Positions 15,804-24,249 are shown, counted from the first letter of the stretch. The stretch is DNA of 64,000 nt from Arthrobacter citreus (GCF_009192745.1 NZ_VTFV01000005.1:62001-126000), one strand, 5' to 3'. Numbers and translations are program-made. The notes: generated by a model not told the origin, from the sequence alone.

Positions 15804-17045
15804 TTAGCTGCCTGCCCTTGTCCCGGGAACCCGCTTCCCGGCCCGCCAGACCGCAGCTGTGAGGGGCATCCCGGGGCGGTAGGCGAGGTAAGCGGCAGAC
15901 GGCGCGTTCAGCAGGTGGATATCTGCCCGGTGCCCGACGGCGATCGAGCCCACCGCCCGCTGCCCGTCGGCGTCGTTCCCCGTGTGCCGCCGCAGTGCGA
16001 GCGCCCCGCCGTAGGTCGCGGCACGGATGGCTTCGGGAACGCTGAGTTCCATCTGCAGCACGGCCGTCGCCACACAGAACGCCATGGATGAGGTGTAGGA
16101 CGTGCCGGGATTGCAGTTCGTTGCCAGGGCGATTTCGACGCCGGCATCCAGCAGTTCGCGTCCCGGAGCCAGCGGCTGCCGGGTGGACAGGTCGCAGGCC
16201 GGCAGGCAGGTGGCAACGGTTCCCGGTGTCCCGCTGCCCGCAGCGCTGTCCCAGCCGGCCCAGCTGCCCGCGAGCGCCTGCACGTCGCCGTCGGACAGGT
16301 AGTTCACATGGTCCACGCTCGCAGCGCCGAATTCCACCGCCAGCCGTACCCCCGCACCCGGCCCCAGCTGGTTGCCGTGCACCCGCAGCCCAAGTCCGGC
16401 CGCCCGGCATGCGGCGAGCACCCGGCGGGACTGGTCTTCGGTGAAGGCGCCGCGCTCGCAGAACACGTCCGCCCACTGTACGTAGGGCCGCACGGCGGCC
16501 AGCATCGGGCCGCAGACCAGGTCCGTGTACTCCTCGGCGTCCATGCCGTCCGGAACCAGATGGGCGCCCAGGAAAGTCACATCGTCCACGACGCTGGAGG
16601 CGATCCGGGCGCTGCGGGTTTCCTGCTCAACGTCCAGCCCGTAGCCGGTCTTGGTTTCGACCCAGGTGGTTCCCCCGGCCGCTGCCTCGGCGCGGCGGGC
16701 CAGCAGCAGGCGGGTGAGATCGTAATCCCCGGCATTGCGGGTGGCTTCCGTCGTCACGGCAATGCCGCCGGCACTGTATTCCTCCCCGGCCAGCCGGGCG
16801 GCGAACTCGGCGCTGCGGTCTCCGGCGAACACCAGGTGGGTGTGTGAATCCACCCAGCCGGGCAGCGCAGCCCGCCCGCCGGCGTCGTGCACTGCGTCTG
16901 CCGCGGGAGCCTGTGTGGCCGGCCCAAGCCAGGCGATGCGCTCGCCTTCGAGCACGACGGCGGCCTGCTTGAGCACGGACTCTGTTCCGCGGGCGGGGTC
17001 CATGGTGGAGAGCTCGCCGATGTTGGTGATGAGTGTGCTGGTCAC
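15804..17045 (-). CDS. hutI: Imidazolonepropionase
   Basis: A 413-residue amidohydrolase-superfamily enzyme that converts 4-imidazolone-5-propionate to N-formimidoyl-L-glutamate, the third step of histidine breakdown. The metal-binding HTHLVFAGDRSAEFAARLAG motif lies near residue 70, followed by VETKTGYGLD, HGNQLGPGAG, DHVNYLSDGDV and a NCNPGTSYTSSM segment. The length is normal for the family. The start is GTG at 17045, overlapping the hutF stop by 4 bases (GTGA), so translation is coupled. It is the last gene of the hut operon, with 139 bp to ctaD. Confidence 0.94.
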   Translation of the reverse strand: MTSTLITNIGELSTMDPARGTESVLKQAAVVLEGERIAWLGPATQAPAADAVHDAGGRAALPGWVDSHTHLVFAGDRSAEFAARLAGEEYSAGGIAVTTEATRNAGDYDLTRLLLARRAEAAAGGTTWVETKTGYGLDVEQETRSARIASSVVDDVTFLGAHLVPDGMDAEEYTDLVCGPMLAAVRPYVQWADVFCERGAFTEDQSRRVLAACRAAGLGLRVHGNQLGPGAGVRLAVEFGAASVDHVNYLSDGDVQALAGSWAGWDSAAGSGTPGTVATCLPACDLSTRQPLAPGRELLDAGVEIALATNCNPGTSYTSSMAFCVATAVLQMELSVPEAIRAATYGGALALRRHTGNDADGQRAVGSIAVGHRADIHLLNAPSAAYLAYRPGMPLTAAVWRAGKRVPGTRAGS

Positions 17046-18412
17046 TGCCGGACCTCCGCCGGATCCGGCACCGCGGCGGCGTCCAGCCTGGCGATCGCTG
17101 CCGTCAGCAGCGCACCCGGCGCCCCCAGCCGCAGGTGCCTGCCCCGTTCGGCCGTGAGTTTACCTCCGACGACGACGGCGGTGACGTCCTGGGCGGTCGC
17201 GGCCAGTGCCAGCTGGGCCGGGTCAGCTCCAGCCGTGCGGGTTGTGTGCGGGTCCACGGCCATCAGGTCGCAGGAGCTTCCGGGCGCGAAGCCGGGTGCC
17301 CGGCGTCCCTGGGCGGCAGCGCCGGCGTCGGACACCGCCTGGTGCAGGGCAGCGGGGGTGAACCGTCCCCGTACACCGGAGGCCAGGCGTTCGCCGTGTT
17401 CCAGCGCGCGCATCTCCAGCCACGGATCCACCACGGCGTGCTGGTCCGAGCCAAGCGCAATTCGCGCTCCCGCGTCCGCGAGCGCCGCAGCCGGGCCGAT
17501 TCCGTCGGCGAGGTCCGCTTCGGTGCTGGGGCACATGGCCACGGTTGCACCGGCATTCCCGAGCAGCGCGACGTCCTCCGGGGTCAGGTGCGTGGCGTGC
17601 ACGGCGGTCAGCCGGGGACCCAGCAGCCCGTATCGGTGAAGCAGCTGGACCGGTGTCAATCCGGTGGCTGCCAGGCAGTCCTGGTTTTCGGCGGGCTGCT
17701 CGGAGAGGTGGATATGCAGGGGCAGGTCGGGGTCCAGCCCGGCGGCAATGGCCTGCAGGGCGTCCTCGGGGACTGCCCGGACCGAGTGCAGCGCTGCACC
17801 AACTGTCACGTACGCCGGGTCGAACTCAGCCTCGAAGGTGTGCCGCAGGCCCTTGAGGCGGTCCAGCCACGCGCCTGCGGAACCGTCACTGAAGCGGAGC
17901 TGGCTCTCCGTCAGCGGCTCCCCGAACCCGCCGGCGAGGTAGCAGGTATCCAGCAGGGTGAGCCGGATTCCGGCAGCCTGGGCGGCGCGGCCCAGGGCCA
18001 GTTCCATAGCATGCCCCGGGTACGGCGAGCCGTCCGGGCGGTGGTGAACGTAGTGGAATTCCGCGACGGAGGTGTAACCGGCCGCGGCCATTTCGGCGTA
18101 GACCGCGGTGGCCAGCTCCTCATACAGCTCCGGGGTCAGGGCACCCGCGGCCCGGTACATCCCCTGGCGCCAGGACCAAAAGCTGTCTGCGCCGCCGGTG
18201 TGGGTGCGTCCACGCAGTGCCCGGTGGAACGCGTGTGAATGGGCGTTGGACGCGGCGGGGAAAATGACGCCGTTCAGCACCAGGTCACCCGGACGGGGCT
18301 GGGTGCCGGTTTCCACGGCCGCAACGATGCCCGCGGAATCGACGCTCAGCCGGACACCGGATTCAACCTGCCCGTCCCGCACGGCCCGTTCGCACCACAC
18401 TCCTGACCTCAC
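17042..18412 (-). CDS. hutF: Formimidoylglutamate deiminase
   Basis: A 456-residue amidohydrolase that hydrolyses N-formimidoyl-L-glutamate to N-formyl-L-glutamate and ammonia. Supporting motifs are SNAHSHAFHRALRGRTHTGG (metal site), HYVHHRPDGSPY, HIHLSEQPAENQDCL and GSDQHAVVDPWLEMR. The length matches HutF of Pseudomonas. Its presence sends histidine breakdown through the formylglutamate branch, which then needs a deformylase. The GTG start at 18412 overlaps the stop of the upstream M20 gene by 4 bases, and the 3' end overlaps hutI by 4 bases. Confidence 0.93.
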   Translation of the reverse strand: MRSGVWCERAVRDGQVESGVRLSVDSAGIVAAVETGTQPRPGDLVLNGVIFPAASNAHSHAFHRALRGRTHTGGADSFWSWRQGMYRAAGALTPELYEELATAVYAEMAAAGYTSVAEFHYVHHRPDGSPYPGHAMELALGRAAQAAGIRLTLLDTCYLAGGFGEPLTESQLRFSDGSAGAWLDRLKGLRHTFEAEFDPAYVTVGAALHSVRAVPEDALQAIAAGLDPDLPLHIHLSEQPAENQDCLAATGLTPVQLLHRYGLLGPRLTAVHATHLTPEDVALLGNAGATVAMCPSTEADLADGIGPAAALADAGARIALGSDQHAVVDPWLEMRALEHGERLASGVRGRFTPAALHQAVSDAGAAAQGRRAPGFAPGSSCDLMAVDPHTTRTAGADPAQLALAATAQDVTAVVVGGKLTAERGRHLRLGAPGALLTAAIARLDAAAVPDPAEVRQ

Positions 18413-19608
18413 AGCAGCCCCTCCAGGACGTCGGCCAGTGCCTGCGCCGAGTAGTCGGCGTCGGCGTCTTCCACATATTCCTGGGGGGAATGCGAAATTC
18501 CGCTGGGGTTGCGGACAAAGACCATGCCCGCGGGCACATGCCCAGCCAGGATCCCCGCGTCGTGCCCGGCACCGGTGGCCAGCACCGGTGCCTGCGGCAG
18601 GGCTAGCTGGAGCTGGCGCTGCAGTCCCGGATCAAAGGTGGCGGTCGGGCTGAAGGATTCCTGTGCCAGCGTCACGGAGCAGCCTTCGAAGGCGGCGATC
18701 TTCTGGGCTTTGCCGTGGATGGTTTCCACCAACTGGGCCGTGAGCGCGTCCTCCTCATGCCGGGCATCGAGCCAGAGTTCCACCCGGGAAGCGATCACAT
18801 TCGTGCCGCCCGGGACGGCCTGGATCCGGCCCACCGTGGCGCGCGCTCCGGGGAGGGCTGCCGCGGCCTGCTGCACGGCGGTGATGATCTGCGCCGCTGC
18901 CACCATGGGGTCCTCCCGGTCCTCCATCAGCGTGGTGCCGGCGTGGTTGCCCTGGCCCTGCACGGTGAGCTTCCAGCGGCCGTGGCCCAGGATCGAACTG
19001 CCGACGGCGACGGCCGGGCCGTCCTCACCGAGTCCGCGGCCCTGTTCCACGTGAAGTTCCACGAAATCGCCGATTCGTGCGAGCGCGTCCTCGTCCCGGC
19101 CGATATGTTCCGGGTCCAGCCCGGCGGCCCGGGCGGCGTCCGCGAAGGTGGTTCCGCCGTCGTCGCGCAGGTTCCGGGCCTTGTCCGGGTCGATCGCTCC
19201 GGTGAGCAGCCTCGAGCCCAGGCAGGCGACGCCGAAGCGGGAGCCTTCTTCCTCGGGGAAGACCGTGATGGCGAGGGACCGGTTGCGCTGCACACCGCGT
19301 TCCTTCAGGACGTCGACGGCGGCCAGGGCTGCGGCGATCCCCAGCGGCCCGTCGAACGCGCCGCCGCCGGGAACTGAGTCCAGGTGGCTGCCGGTGACCA
19401 GCGCACCTTTCTCCGGCTCGCCCCACCAGGCCCAGAGGATGCCGTTGCGGTCAGTCTCGACGCCGAGACCGCGGGCTACGGCTTCTGCGGTGAACCAGGA
19501 ACGCAGGTCCGTCTCCGCTGTCGAGAACACCGGACGGGTATAGCCGCCGCGGACGGGATCGCGGCCGGTGCCGGAGATTGCTTCGAGGAGGGTGGTGACT
19601 GCTGCCAT
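18409..19608 (-). CDS. M20-family amidohydrolase in the hut operon (allantoate amidohydrolase-like)
   Basis: A 399-residue M20 enzyme of the allantoate amidohydrolase/N-carbamoyl-amino-acid hydrolase group. It has GSHLDSVPGGGAFDGPLG (metal His and Asp), FPEEEGSRFG (catalytic Glu pair), FVELHVEQG, the dimerisation-domain motif QGQGNHAGTT, and GAGHDAGILA near the end. The ATG at 19608 was chosen because homology begins there and an AAGGA SD precedes it; the in-frame extension upstream is low-complexity. It lies between hutU and hutF with a 4-base overlap to hutF. The missing step after HutF is hydrolysis of N-formylglutamate. No HutG-type deformylase is visible, so this enzyme may do that job. 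That is inferred from context; the sequence alone says N-carbamoyl or allantoate-type substrate. Confidence 0.85.
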   Translation of the reverse strand: MAAVTTLLEAISGTGRDPVRGGYTRPVFSTAETDLRSWFTAEAVARGLGVETDRNGILWAWWGEPEKGALVTGSHLDSVPGGGAFDGPLGIAAALAAVDVLKERGVQRNRSLAITVFPEEEGSRFGVACLGSRLLTGAIDPDKARNLRDDGGTTFADAARAAGLDPEHIGRDEDALARIGDFVELHVEQGRGLGEDGPAVAVGSSILGHGRWKLTVQGQGNHAGTTLMEDREDPMVAAAQIITAVQQAAAALPGARATVGRIQAVPGGTNVIASRVELWLDARHEEDALTAQLVETIHGKAQKIAAFEGCSVTLAQESFSPTATFDPGLQRQLQLALPQAPVLATGAGHDAGILAGHVPAGMVFVRNPSGISHSPQEYVEDADADYSAQALADVLEGLL

Positions 19609-19675
19609 GCTGGTGTCCTTGCTGGGGTTGGATCGGTGGTGCTGGTTCAAGCTTGGTACGGCCGGAGGTGCGGGC

Positions 19676-21349
19676 CTATTCGGCCATGGGGATGCGGACG
19701 CCGCGCTCTTTGGCGACCTGCGCCGCCTCGCCGTAGCCGGCGTCGACGTGCCGCATGACCCCGGTGCCCGGGTCATTGGTGAGCAGCCGTTCGAGCTTGC
19801 GGGCGGCCAGTTCGGTGCCGTCCGCCACGGAAACCTGGCCGGCGTGCAGGGACCGGCCAATGCCGACGCCGCCGCCGTGGTGGATGGACACCCACGTGGC
19901 ACCCGAGGACGTGTTCAGCAGGGCGTTGAGCAGCGGCCAGTCAGCGATCGCGTCGGAACCGTCCTTCATGGCCTCCGTTTCCCGGTAGGGGGATGCAACG
20001 GAACCGGAGTCCAGGTGGTCGCGGCCAATCACGATCGGCGCGGACACCTTGCCTTCGGCGACCAGCCGGTTGAACAGCAGCCCGGCCTTGGCGCGTTCTC
20101 CGTAGCCCAGCCAGCAAATCCGGGCCGGCAGGCCTTCGAACTCGACATGTTCCGCGGCGGCGTCCAGCCAGCGGTGGAGGTGCTGCTTTTCCGGAAAGAG
20201 GTCCTTCAGTGCGGCGTCCGTGACGGCGATGTCCGCCGGGTCGCCGGAGAGCGCCACCCAGCGGAACGGCCCCATACCCTCGCAGAACAGCGGCCGGATG
20301 TACGCGGGGACGAAGCCGGGGAAGTCGAAGGCCCGGTCATAGCCGCCCTGCCGGGCTTCGTCGCGGATCGAGTTGCCGTAGTCGAACACTTCGGCGCCGG
20401 CGTCCTGGAACCCGACCATGGCTTCAACGTGGCGGGCCATGGAAGCCTGGGCCTTCTTCGTGAAACCCACCGGATCGGCGTCGGCTTCGCGGTGCCAGTC
20501 CTGGACGCTGATGCCTTCCGGGAGATAGCTGAGCGGATCGTGCGCGGAGGTCTGGTCCGTGACGATGTCGAACTCCGCACCATCGCCGGCGTTCCGGCGG
20601 CGGAGCAGTTCGGGGAAGACTTCCGCGGCGTTGCCGACCAGTCCCACGGACAGGGCCCGGCCGTCGGCCTTGGCGGCCATGACCTTGGCGAGGGCGGCGT
20701 CGAGGTCGGTTTCGACGTCGTCGAGGTAGCGTTTGCCGGCACGGCGGCGCAGCCGGGACTCGTCGACGTCGACAATCAGTACCGCTCCGCCGTTGAGGGT
20801 GACGGCGAGCGGCTGGGCGCCGCCCATGCCGCCGCAGCCGCCGGTAAGGGTGGCGGTGCCGGCCAGGGTGCCGCCGAACCGCTTGTTCGCGATGGCAGCG
20901 AAGGTCTCGTACGTGCCCTGCAGGATGCCCTGCGTGCCGATATAGATCCACGACCCGGCGGTCATCTGCCCGTACATGGTCAGGCCTTCGGCTTCCAGCC
21001 GGCGGAACTCGGGCCAGGTGGACCAGTCCCCCACCAGGTTCGAGTTGGCGATCAGTACCCGCGGCGCCCACTCATTGGTGCGGAACACTCCCACGGGTTT
21101 ACCGGACTGCACCAGGAGGGTCTCGTCGTCGTCGAGAGTCTTCAGGGTGCGGACAATCGCGTCGAAGGACTCCCAGTTCCGGGCAGCCTTGCCGGTGCCG
21201 CCGTAAACCACCAGGTCCTCGGGCCGTTCGGCAACCTCGGGGTCCAGGTTGTTCATCAGCATCCGCAGGGGCGCTTCGGTCTGCCAGCTGCGGGCGTTCA
21301 GGCCGGTACCGCGCGGGGCACGGACGGTGCGCGGGGTGTTTTCGTTCAT
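19676..21349 (-). CDS. hutU: Urocanate hydratase
   Basis: A 557-residue urocanase, normal length, converting urocanate to 4-imidazolone-5-propionate with tightly bound NAD+ as electrophile. It has the [17 protein letters not shown]-binding loop, the active-site Cys in [13 protein letters not shown], and the highly conserved [19 protein letters not shown] and [13 protein letters not shown] blocks. It is cytosolic. It is the first enzyme gene after the IclR regulator, about 40 bp downstream of it. The histidase gene hutH, which makes urocanate, is not in this window. Confidence 0.97.
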   Translation of the reverse strand: MNENTPRTVRAPRGTGLNARSWQTEAPLRMLMNNLDPEVAERPEDLVVYGGTGKAARNWESFDAIVRTLKTLDDDETLLVQSGKPVGVFRTNEWAPRVLIANSNLVGDWSTWPEFRRLEAEGLTMYGQMTAGSWIYIGTQGILQGTYETFAAIANKRFGGTLAGTATLTGGCGGMGGAQPLAVTLNGGAVLIVDVDESRLRRRAGKRYLDDVETDLDAALAKVMAAKADGRALSVGLVGNAAEVFPELLRRRNAGDGAEFDIVTDQTSAHDPLSYLPEGISVQDWHREADADPVGFTKKAQASMARHVEAMVGFQDAGAEVFDYGNSIRDEARQGGYDRAFDFPGFVPAYIRPLFCEGMGPFRWVALSGDPADIAVTDAALKDLFPEKQHLHRWLDAAAEHVEFEGLPARICWLGYGERAKAGLLFNRLVAEGKVSAPIVIGRDHLDSGSVASPYRETEAMKDGSDAIADWPLLNALLNTSSGATWVSIHHGGGVGIGRSLHAGQVSVADGTELAARKLERLLTNDPGTGVMRHVDAGYGEAAQVAKERGVRIPMAE

Positions 21350-21388
21350 GGGGTTCTCCGTCGTCGTTGTCGGTTAGCCGGGTTGTTT

Positions 21389-22045
21389 TTAGCCGAAGGC
21401 GTGGACTGCGGCTGTCTCGGTGGCCAGTATCTGGCTGATGTCTTTGAGCCGGCCTGGCGTGATGCGGTAGCTGGGCACCACCACGCTCATGGCGGCCACG
21501 GCTTTTCCGCCTGCGGTCAGCGGCACAGCGATCGCTGTGATGTCGGGTTCGACGCCGTCGCTCACCACGGCGCAGGCGGTCCCGTCGACCTCGCCGCGCA
21601 TTGCCTTTCCGGCTGCACTGGTTTCCAGATCGAAACGGCGGCCCACCCAGTTGGCGTGCCGGACGGACTGCGTGCCTTCGGAGATCGCAATGTACAGGCC
21701 GTGGCCGCCCGCTGCCGGAATGCTGAGGTAGGTGGATTCGCCGGTCTGATCCACGATCCGGTCCATCGCGTCGCGGTAGGTGGCGACCAGGGATTCCGAG
21801 CTTAGGGCGAGGACTCCGAGCTGCACGATCGCGGGCCCCGGGCGGTAGGTCCCGCTCTCTTCCCGCCGCAGGAAGTCGGTTCCTTCCAGGGTGCGGAGCA
21901 GACGGAGCGCGGTACTGGTGGAGAGGCCGGCGGCTTTCGCGGCTTCGGACTGCGTCACTGCGCCCTGGCGGCACACCACGCTGAGCAGGGACAGCGCGCG
22001 CTCCACTGTCCGGGTGGTGCTGTCTGCCTTAGCTGTCTCGGCCAT
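21389..22045 (-). CDS. IclR-family regulator of the hut operon
   Basis: A 218-residue transcription factor. The N-terminal winged helix-turn-helix (about 12-70: TRTVERALSLLSVVCRQGAV, QSEAAKAAGLSTSTALRLLR) is followed by an IclR effector-binding domain (about 85-218; AGKAMRGEVDG, ITAIAVPLTAGGKAVAAMSV). The ATG at 22045 was chosen over one ten codons upstream because a GAGGAAAG SD precedes it. It is the first gene of the hut operon and probably controls it in response to urocanate or another pathway metabolite. A perfect inverted repeat begins 28 bp upstream of the start codon. Confidence 0.88.
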   Translation of the reverse strand: MAETAKADSTTRTVERALSLLSVVCRQGAVTQSEAAKAAGLSTSTALRLLRTLEGTDFLRREESGTYRPGPAIVQLGVLALSSESLVATYRDAMDRIVDQTGESTYLSIPAAGGHGLYIAISEGTQSVRHANWVGRRFDLETSAAGKAMRGEVDGTACAVVSDGVEPDITAIAVPLTAGGKAVAAMSVVVPSYRITPGRLKDISQILATETAAVHAFG

Positions 22046-22072
22046 AGTGCTGCTTTCCTCACCAGATGTTGC

Positions 22073-22102
22073 CACCTAGTAAAACAGCAATTTCACTAGG
22101 TG
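22073..22102 (-). promoter_or_regulatory. Inverted repeat upstream of the IclR gene (candidate autoregulatory operator)
   Basis: CACCTAGT (22073-22080) and its exact complement ACTAGGTG (22095-22102) are separated by a 14-bp AT-rich spacer. The site lies 28 bp before the IclR start in the divergent intergenic region, where an IclR dimer-of-dimers site would be expected. Confidence 0.5.
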
Positions 22103-22117
22103 ACTAGACTCCCACAC

Positions 22118-22163
22118 TAGTTGAAGCTTCAATAAAGTTGTGCAATAGTAGTTGAAGCTTCAA
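22118..22163 (+). promoter_or_regulatory. Twin TTGAAGCTTCAA operators before the F420-reductase-like gene
   Basis: Two perfect 12-bp palindromes TTGAAGCTTCAA lie at 22121-22132 and 22152-22163, each preceded by TAG, 31 bp apart (about three helical turns). They bracket a plausible promoter, so a dimeric MarR/TetR-type repressor could bind both. The cognate regulator is not evident next door. Confidence 0.6.
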
Positions 22164-22246
22164 GTTTTTGGCGGTTTTCGCTGCCGCCCCTATCCGAAAA
22201 GAATCCAGTGGCTTTCCGTTTCCCCCTCTTTCGAAAGAAGAAGACA

Positions 22247-22891
22247 ATGACTGATCTCACCATCATCGGTACCGGCAACATGGCGCGCGGGCTGGCTGCC
22301 CGAGCAGTGGCAGCGGGACGTTCGGTCCAGCTCCTGGCCCACGAGGACAAGGCGAAGGCCGACTCCCTCGCGGCAGAACTGGACGGGAAGATCACCACCG
22401 GAGTCCTGGGTGAGCAGCTCACCGGCGCCCTGGTAATTCCGGCGGTCTACTTCGACGCCTCCCGGGCCATCGTGGAGCAGTACGGCGATGCACTGACCGG
22501 CAAGGTGTACGTGGACATCACCAACCCCGTGGATTTCGCAACCTTCGATTCGCTGTCCGTTCCCGCTGACAGCTCCGCGGCCGAGGAACTGCAGAAGGCA
22601 ACCGGGGCAAAGGTGGTCAAGGCCTTCAACACAACCTTCGCCGCCACCCTCTCGGACGGAACCGTTGCCGGACACCCGCTGGATGTACTCATCGCAGGGG
22701 ACGACGCCGCTGCAACCCAGGCCGTGGTCGAGTTCGCTTCCGCTGCAGGGCTGAATCCCGTCGTCGTCGGCCCGCAGCGCCGTGCCCGCCAGCTCGAGCA
22801 CATGGGCTTCCTGCACATCCTGCTTTCCGCCAACGAAGAGCTTCCCGCCTACCAGTGGAATTCTGCGCTGAAGGTTGTTCCGGCCGCGTAG
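22247..22891 (+). CDS. NADPH-dependent F420 reductase-like NAD(P)-binding protein
   Basis: A 214-residue Rossmann-fold protein. MTDLTIIGTGNMARGLAARA is a GxGxxA/G dinucleotide motif at the very N-terminus, and VVKAFNTTFAATLSDG and PVVVGPQRRARQLEHMGFLH match the F420-dependent NADP reductase/NADP-oxidoreductase (PF03807) family. Members transfer hydride between NADP and F420 or a related acceptor; true F420 use cannot be confirmed here. The start ATG at 22247 has only a weak AGAAGAAG SD. It is monocistronic and carries twin palindromic operators in its promoter, suggesting induction by a small molecule such as a quinone, electrophile or aromatic acid (inference). Confidence 0.83.
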   Translation: MTDLTIIGTGNMARGLAARAVAAGRSVQLLAHEDKAKADSLAAELDGKITTGVLGEQLTGALVIPAVYFDASRAIVEQYGDALTGKVYVDITNPVDFATFDSLSVPADSSAAEELQKATGAKVVKAFNTTFAATLSDGTVAGHPLDVLIAGDDAAATQAVVEFASAAGLNPVVVGPQRRARQLEHMGFLHILLSANEELPAYQWNSALKVVPAA

Positions 22892-22965
22892 CTCTTCTCG
22901 CCGGTTTTACCTCTCCGGCCCGCGCTCCTATCCGGGGCGCGGGCCCGTCGTGGTTTTTTGGGTGG

Positions 22966-23445
22966 CTAGCTGCTGGTTATGAAGTAGAAGACCACACCCG
23001 CTGCCACCATAAATCCCATGCCGGCCAGCCCCAGGCCCCTCAATTGTGCGGGGGTTGGCGGGTTTGTCTTGCGGACGACAGTCTGGATAAGCCCGAGTGC
23101 GCCGAAGCCCAGGGCTATCAGCACCAGCACAATAAAAACGAGCACCAGCGGGTCGAATCCCTGACTCAAAGGATCAGGCCCGTCGTGGGCAGAACGTGCC
23201 ATAACCCCGGTCAGGGACAGAATGACCAACACTGCTCCCATCACGATTCCGCCGAGGATCGGCAACAGGAGAGCTGCCTTCATACGCTCCGGGGCCGTGT
23301 CCACCTTCGTCGCGATCTTCTTCCCCAGAAAGAACTCAGGCTGGGAGCTGGCGAAACCGCTGATGGCGTCCCTCTTGCGAAAAGCGAAAATACAGGCGGC
23401 GGTCATCAGCGTTCCGATGATCAGTCCGGGCCAGGAAATGTCCAC
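22966..23445 (-). CDS. Hypothetical membrane protein (4 TM)
   Basis: A 159-residue protein with four predicted membrane helices (about 4-20, 58-82, 100-125, 138-157) and a basic cytosolic loop (KKIATKVDTAPERMKAAL). I do not recognise the family. The GTG start at 23445 follows a GAGGAG SD. A 51-residue membrane protein gene ends 39 bp upstream on the same strand, so the two are probably cotranscribed. Confidence 0.7.
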   Translation of the reverse strand: MDISWPGLIIGTLMTAACIFAFRKRDAISGFASSQPEFFLGKKIATKVDTAPERMKAALLLPILGGIVMGAVLVILSLTGVMARSAHDGPDPLSQGFDPLVLVFIVLVLIALGFGALGLIQTVVRKTNPPTPAQLRGLGLAGMGFMVAAGVVFYFITSS

Positions 23446-23484
23446 TCATCACTCCTCGTTGTTGGATGGCTGCGCGATGGACAG

Positions 23485-23640
23485 TCAAGACTGGTCGCAT
23501 ACCCACGAACTGCGGCCCATGCCGAACCTGCACATGAAGTCCGGGTCATTGATGTCGCCGCCATCCAGCACAAGCATTATCGCCAGCACCATGAGCGCCA
23601 GGCAGACGGCCATGATGGCCCAGAACCGCTTCCAGCTCAT
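23485..23640 (-). CDS. Small single-TM protein with Cys-containing tail
   Basis: A 51-residue reading frame from ATG 23640 to TGA 23485. The start MSWKRFWAIMAVCLALMVLA runs into one membrane helix (about 6-25). The tail DGGDINDPDFMCRFGMGRSS then ends WVCDQS. Two Cys in the probably extracytoplasmic tail could form a disulfide. There is no clear SD directly before this ATG, but no other in-frame ATG or GTG lies upstream before the previous stop. It is probably cotranscribed with the four-TM protein 39 bp downstream. No known family. Confidence 0.5.
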   Translation of the reverse strand: MSWKRFWAIMAVCLALMVLAIMLVLDGGDINDPDFMCRFGMGRSSWVCDQS

Positions 23641-23865
23641 GGCCCGACCCGCACTGGCGGCACCCCGGTCCTTGCAGGCAGGCTCACCTGAGTCGTTACC
23701 TCCACCAGAATCCCCCGGGATACGAGACTGTGCCGGAACGGGCGCCCCGGCGGACCGAATCTAGCCCGCAAACCTCTGGCTGTCTGCTGTAGCCAGTACC
23801 TGAATTCCTACTCGTTGGCCGGCTGCTGCGGATTGGCCACCCGCGCGACCTGTGGCCCAGCCCGC
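23641..23865. other. Intergenic stretch without a recognised gene
   Basis: This stretch lies between the small membrane gene and the 41-bp repeat array. No convincing reading frame, RNA gene or hairpin was seen. It probably carries the promoter of the small membrane operon. Confidence 0.5.
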
Positions 23866-24103
23866 CAAACCCTCGGTGACATAACGTCGTTTAGCCTCCA
23901 TTTACGCAAACCCTCGGTGACTTGACGTCGCTAAAGTGGGCCCAAAGCGACGTTTACTCCCCGAAGGTTTCGGCAGCCAGGCCCAAAACGACGTTTACTC
24001 CCCGAAGGTTTCGGCAGCCAGGCCCAAATCGACGTTTACTCCCCGAAGGTTTCGGCAGCCAGGCCCAAAACGCTTATCTCCCCGAAGCTTGAAGGCCCCT
24101 GCA
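23866..24103. repeat. Intergenic array of 41-bp repeat units in two orientations
   Basis: Units begin every 41 bp. At 23866 and 23907 the units start CAAACCCTCGGTGAC. At 23940, 23981, 24022 and 24063 the units start GCCCAAA and contain GACGTTTACTCCCCGAAGG, the last one degenerate. The left units resemble the reverse complement of the right units (AAACC-TCGG--GA...AACGTCGTTT), so the array is a head-to-head inverted cluster. Its centre folds as ACGTCGCT/AGCGACGT. Each right unit also holds CCGAA-GGT-TTCGG. There are no unique spacers. Confidence 0.85.
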
Positions 24104-24249
24104 CCGAGCCAGGTTCCGCACCGCGGTCATGCACCGGCTGGAACGGACCAACCAGGCCAAGATTCCCGGACCAAACAGGGAACAAGAAGTAAGTATGCTT
24201 GGTTATACCCGGCATCGTCAGAAACGTACCCTCACAAAGGAGAACGCCC

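Noticed and set aside
19609-19902. Upstream extension of the hut M20 gene to an ATG at 19902
   Set aside because: The extra 98 residues are low-complexity, cover the hutU-M20 spacer and hutU 3' end, and bypass the AAGGA SD before ATG 19608.
19568-21805. Plus-strand open frame of 745 codons across hutU
   Set aside because: Antisense to a clear urocanate hydratase and its regulator; the translation has no family resemblance.
23866-24103. CRISPR array
   Set aside because: The units are contiguous 41-bp repeats with no unique spacers, some inverted, and no cas gene is nearby.
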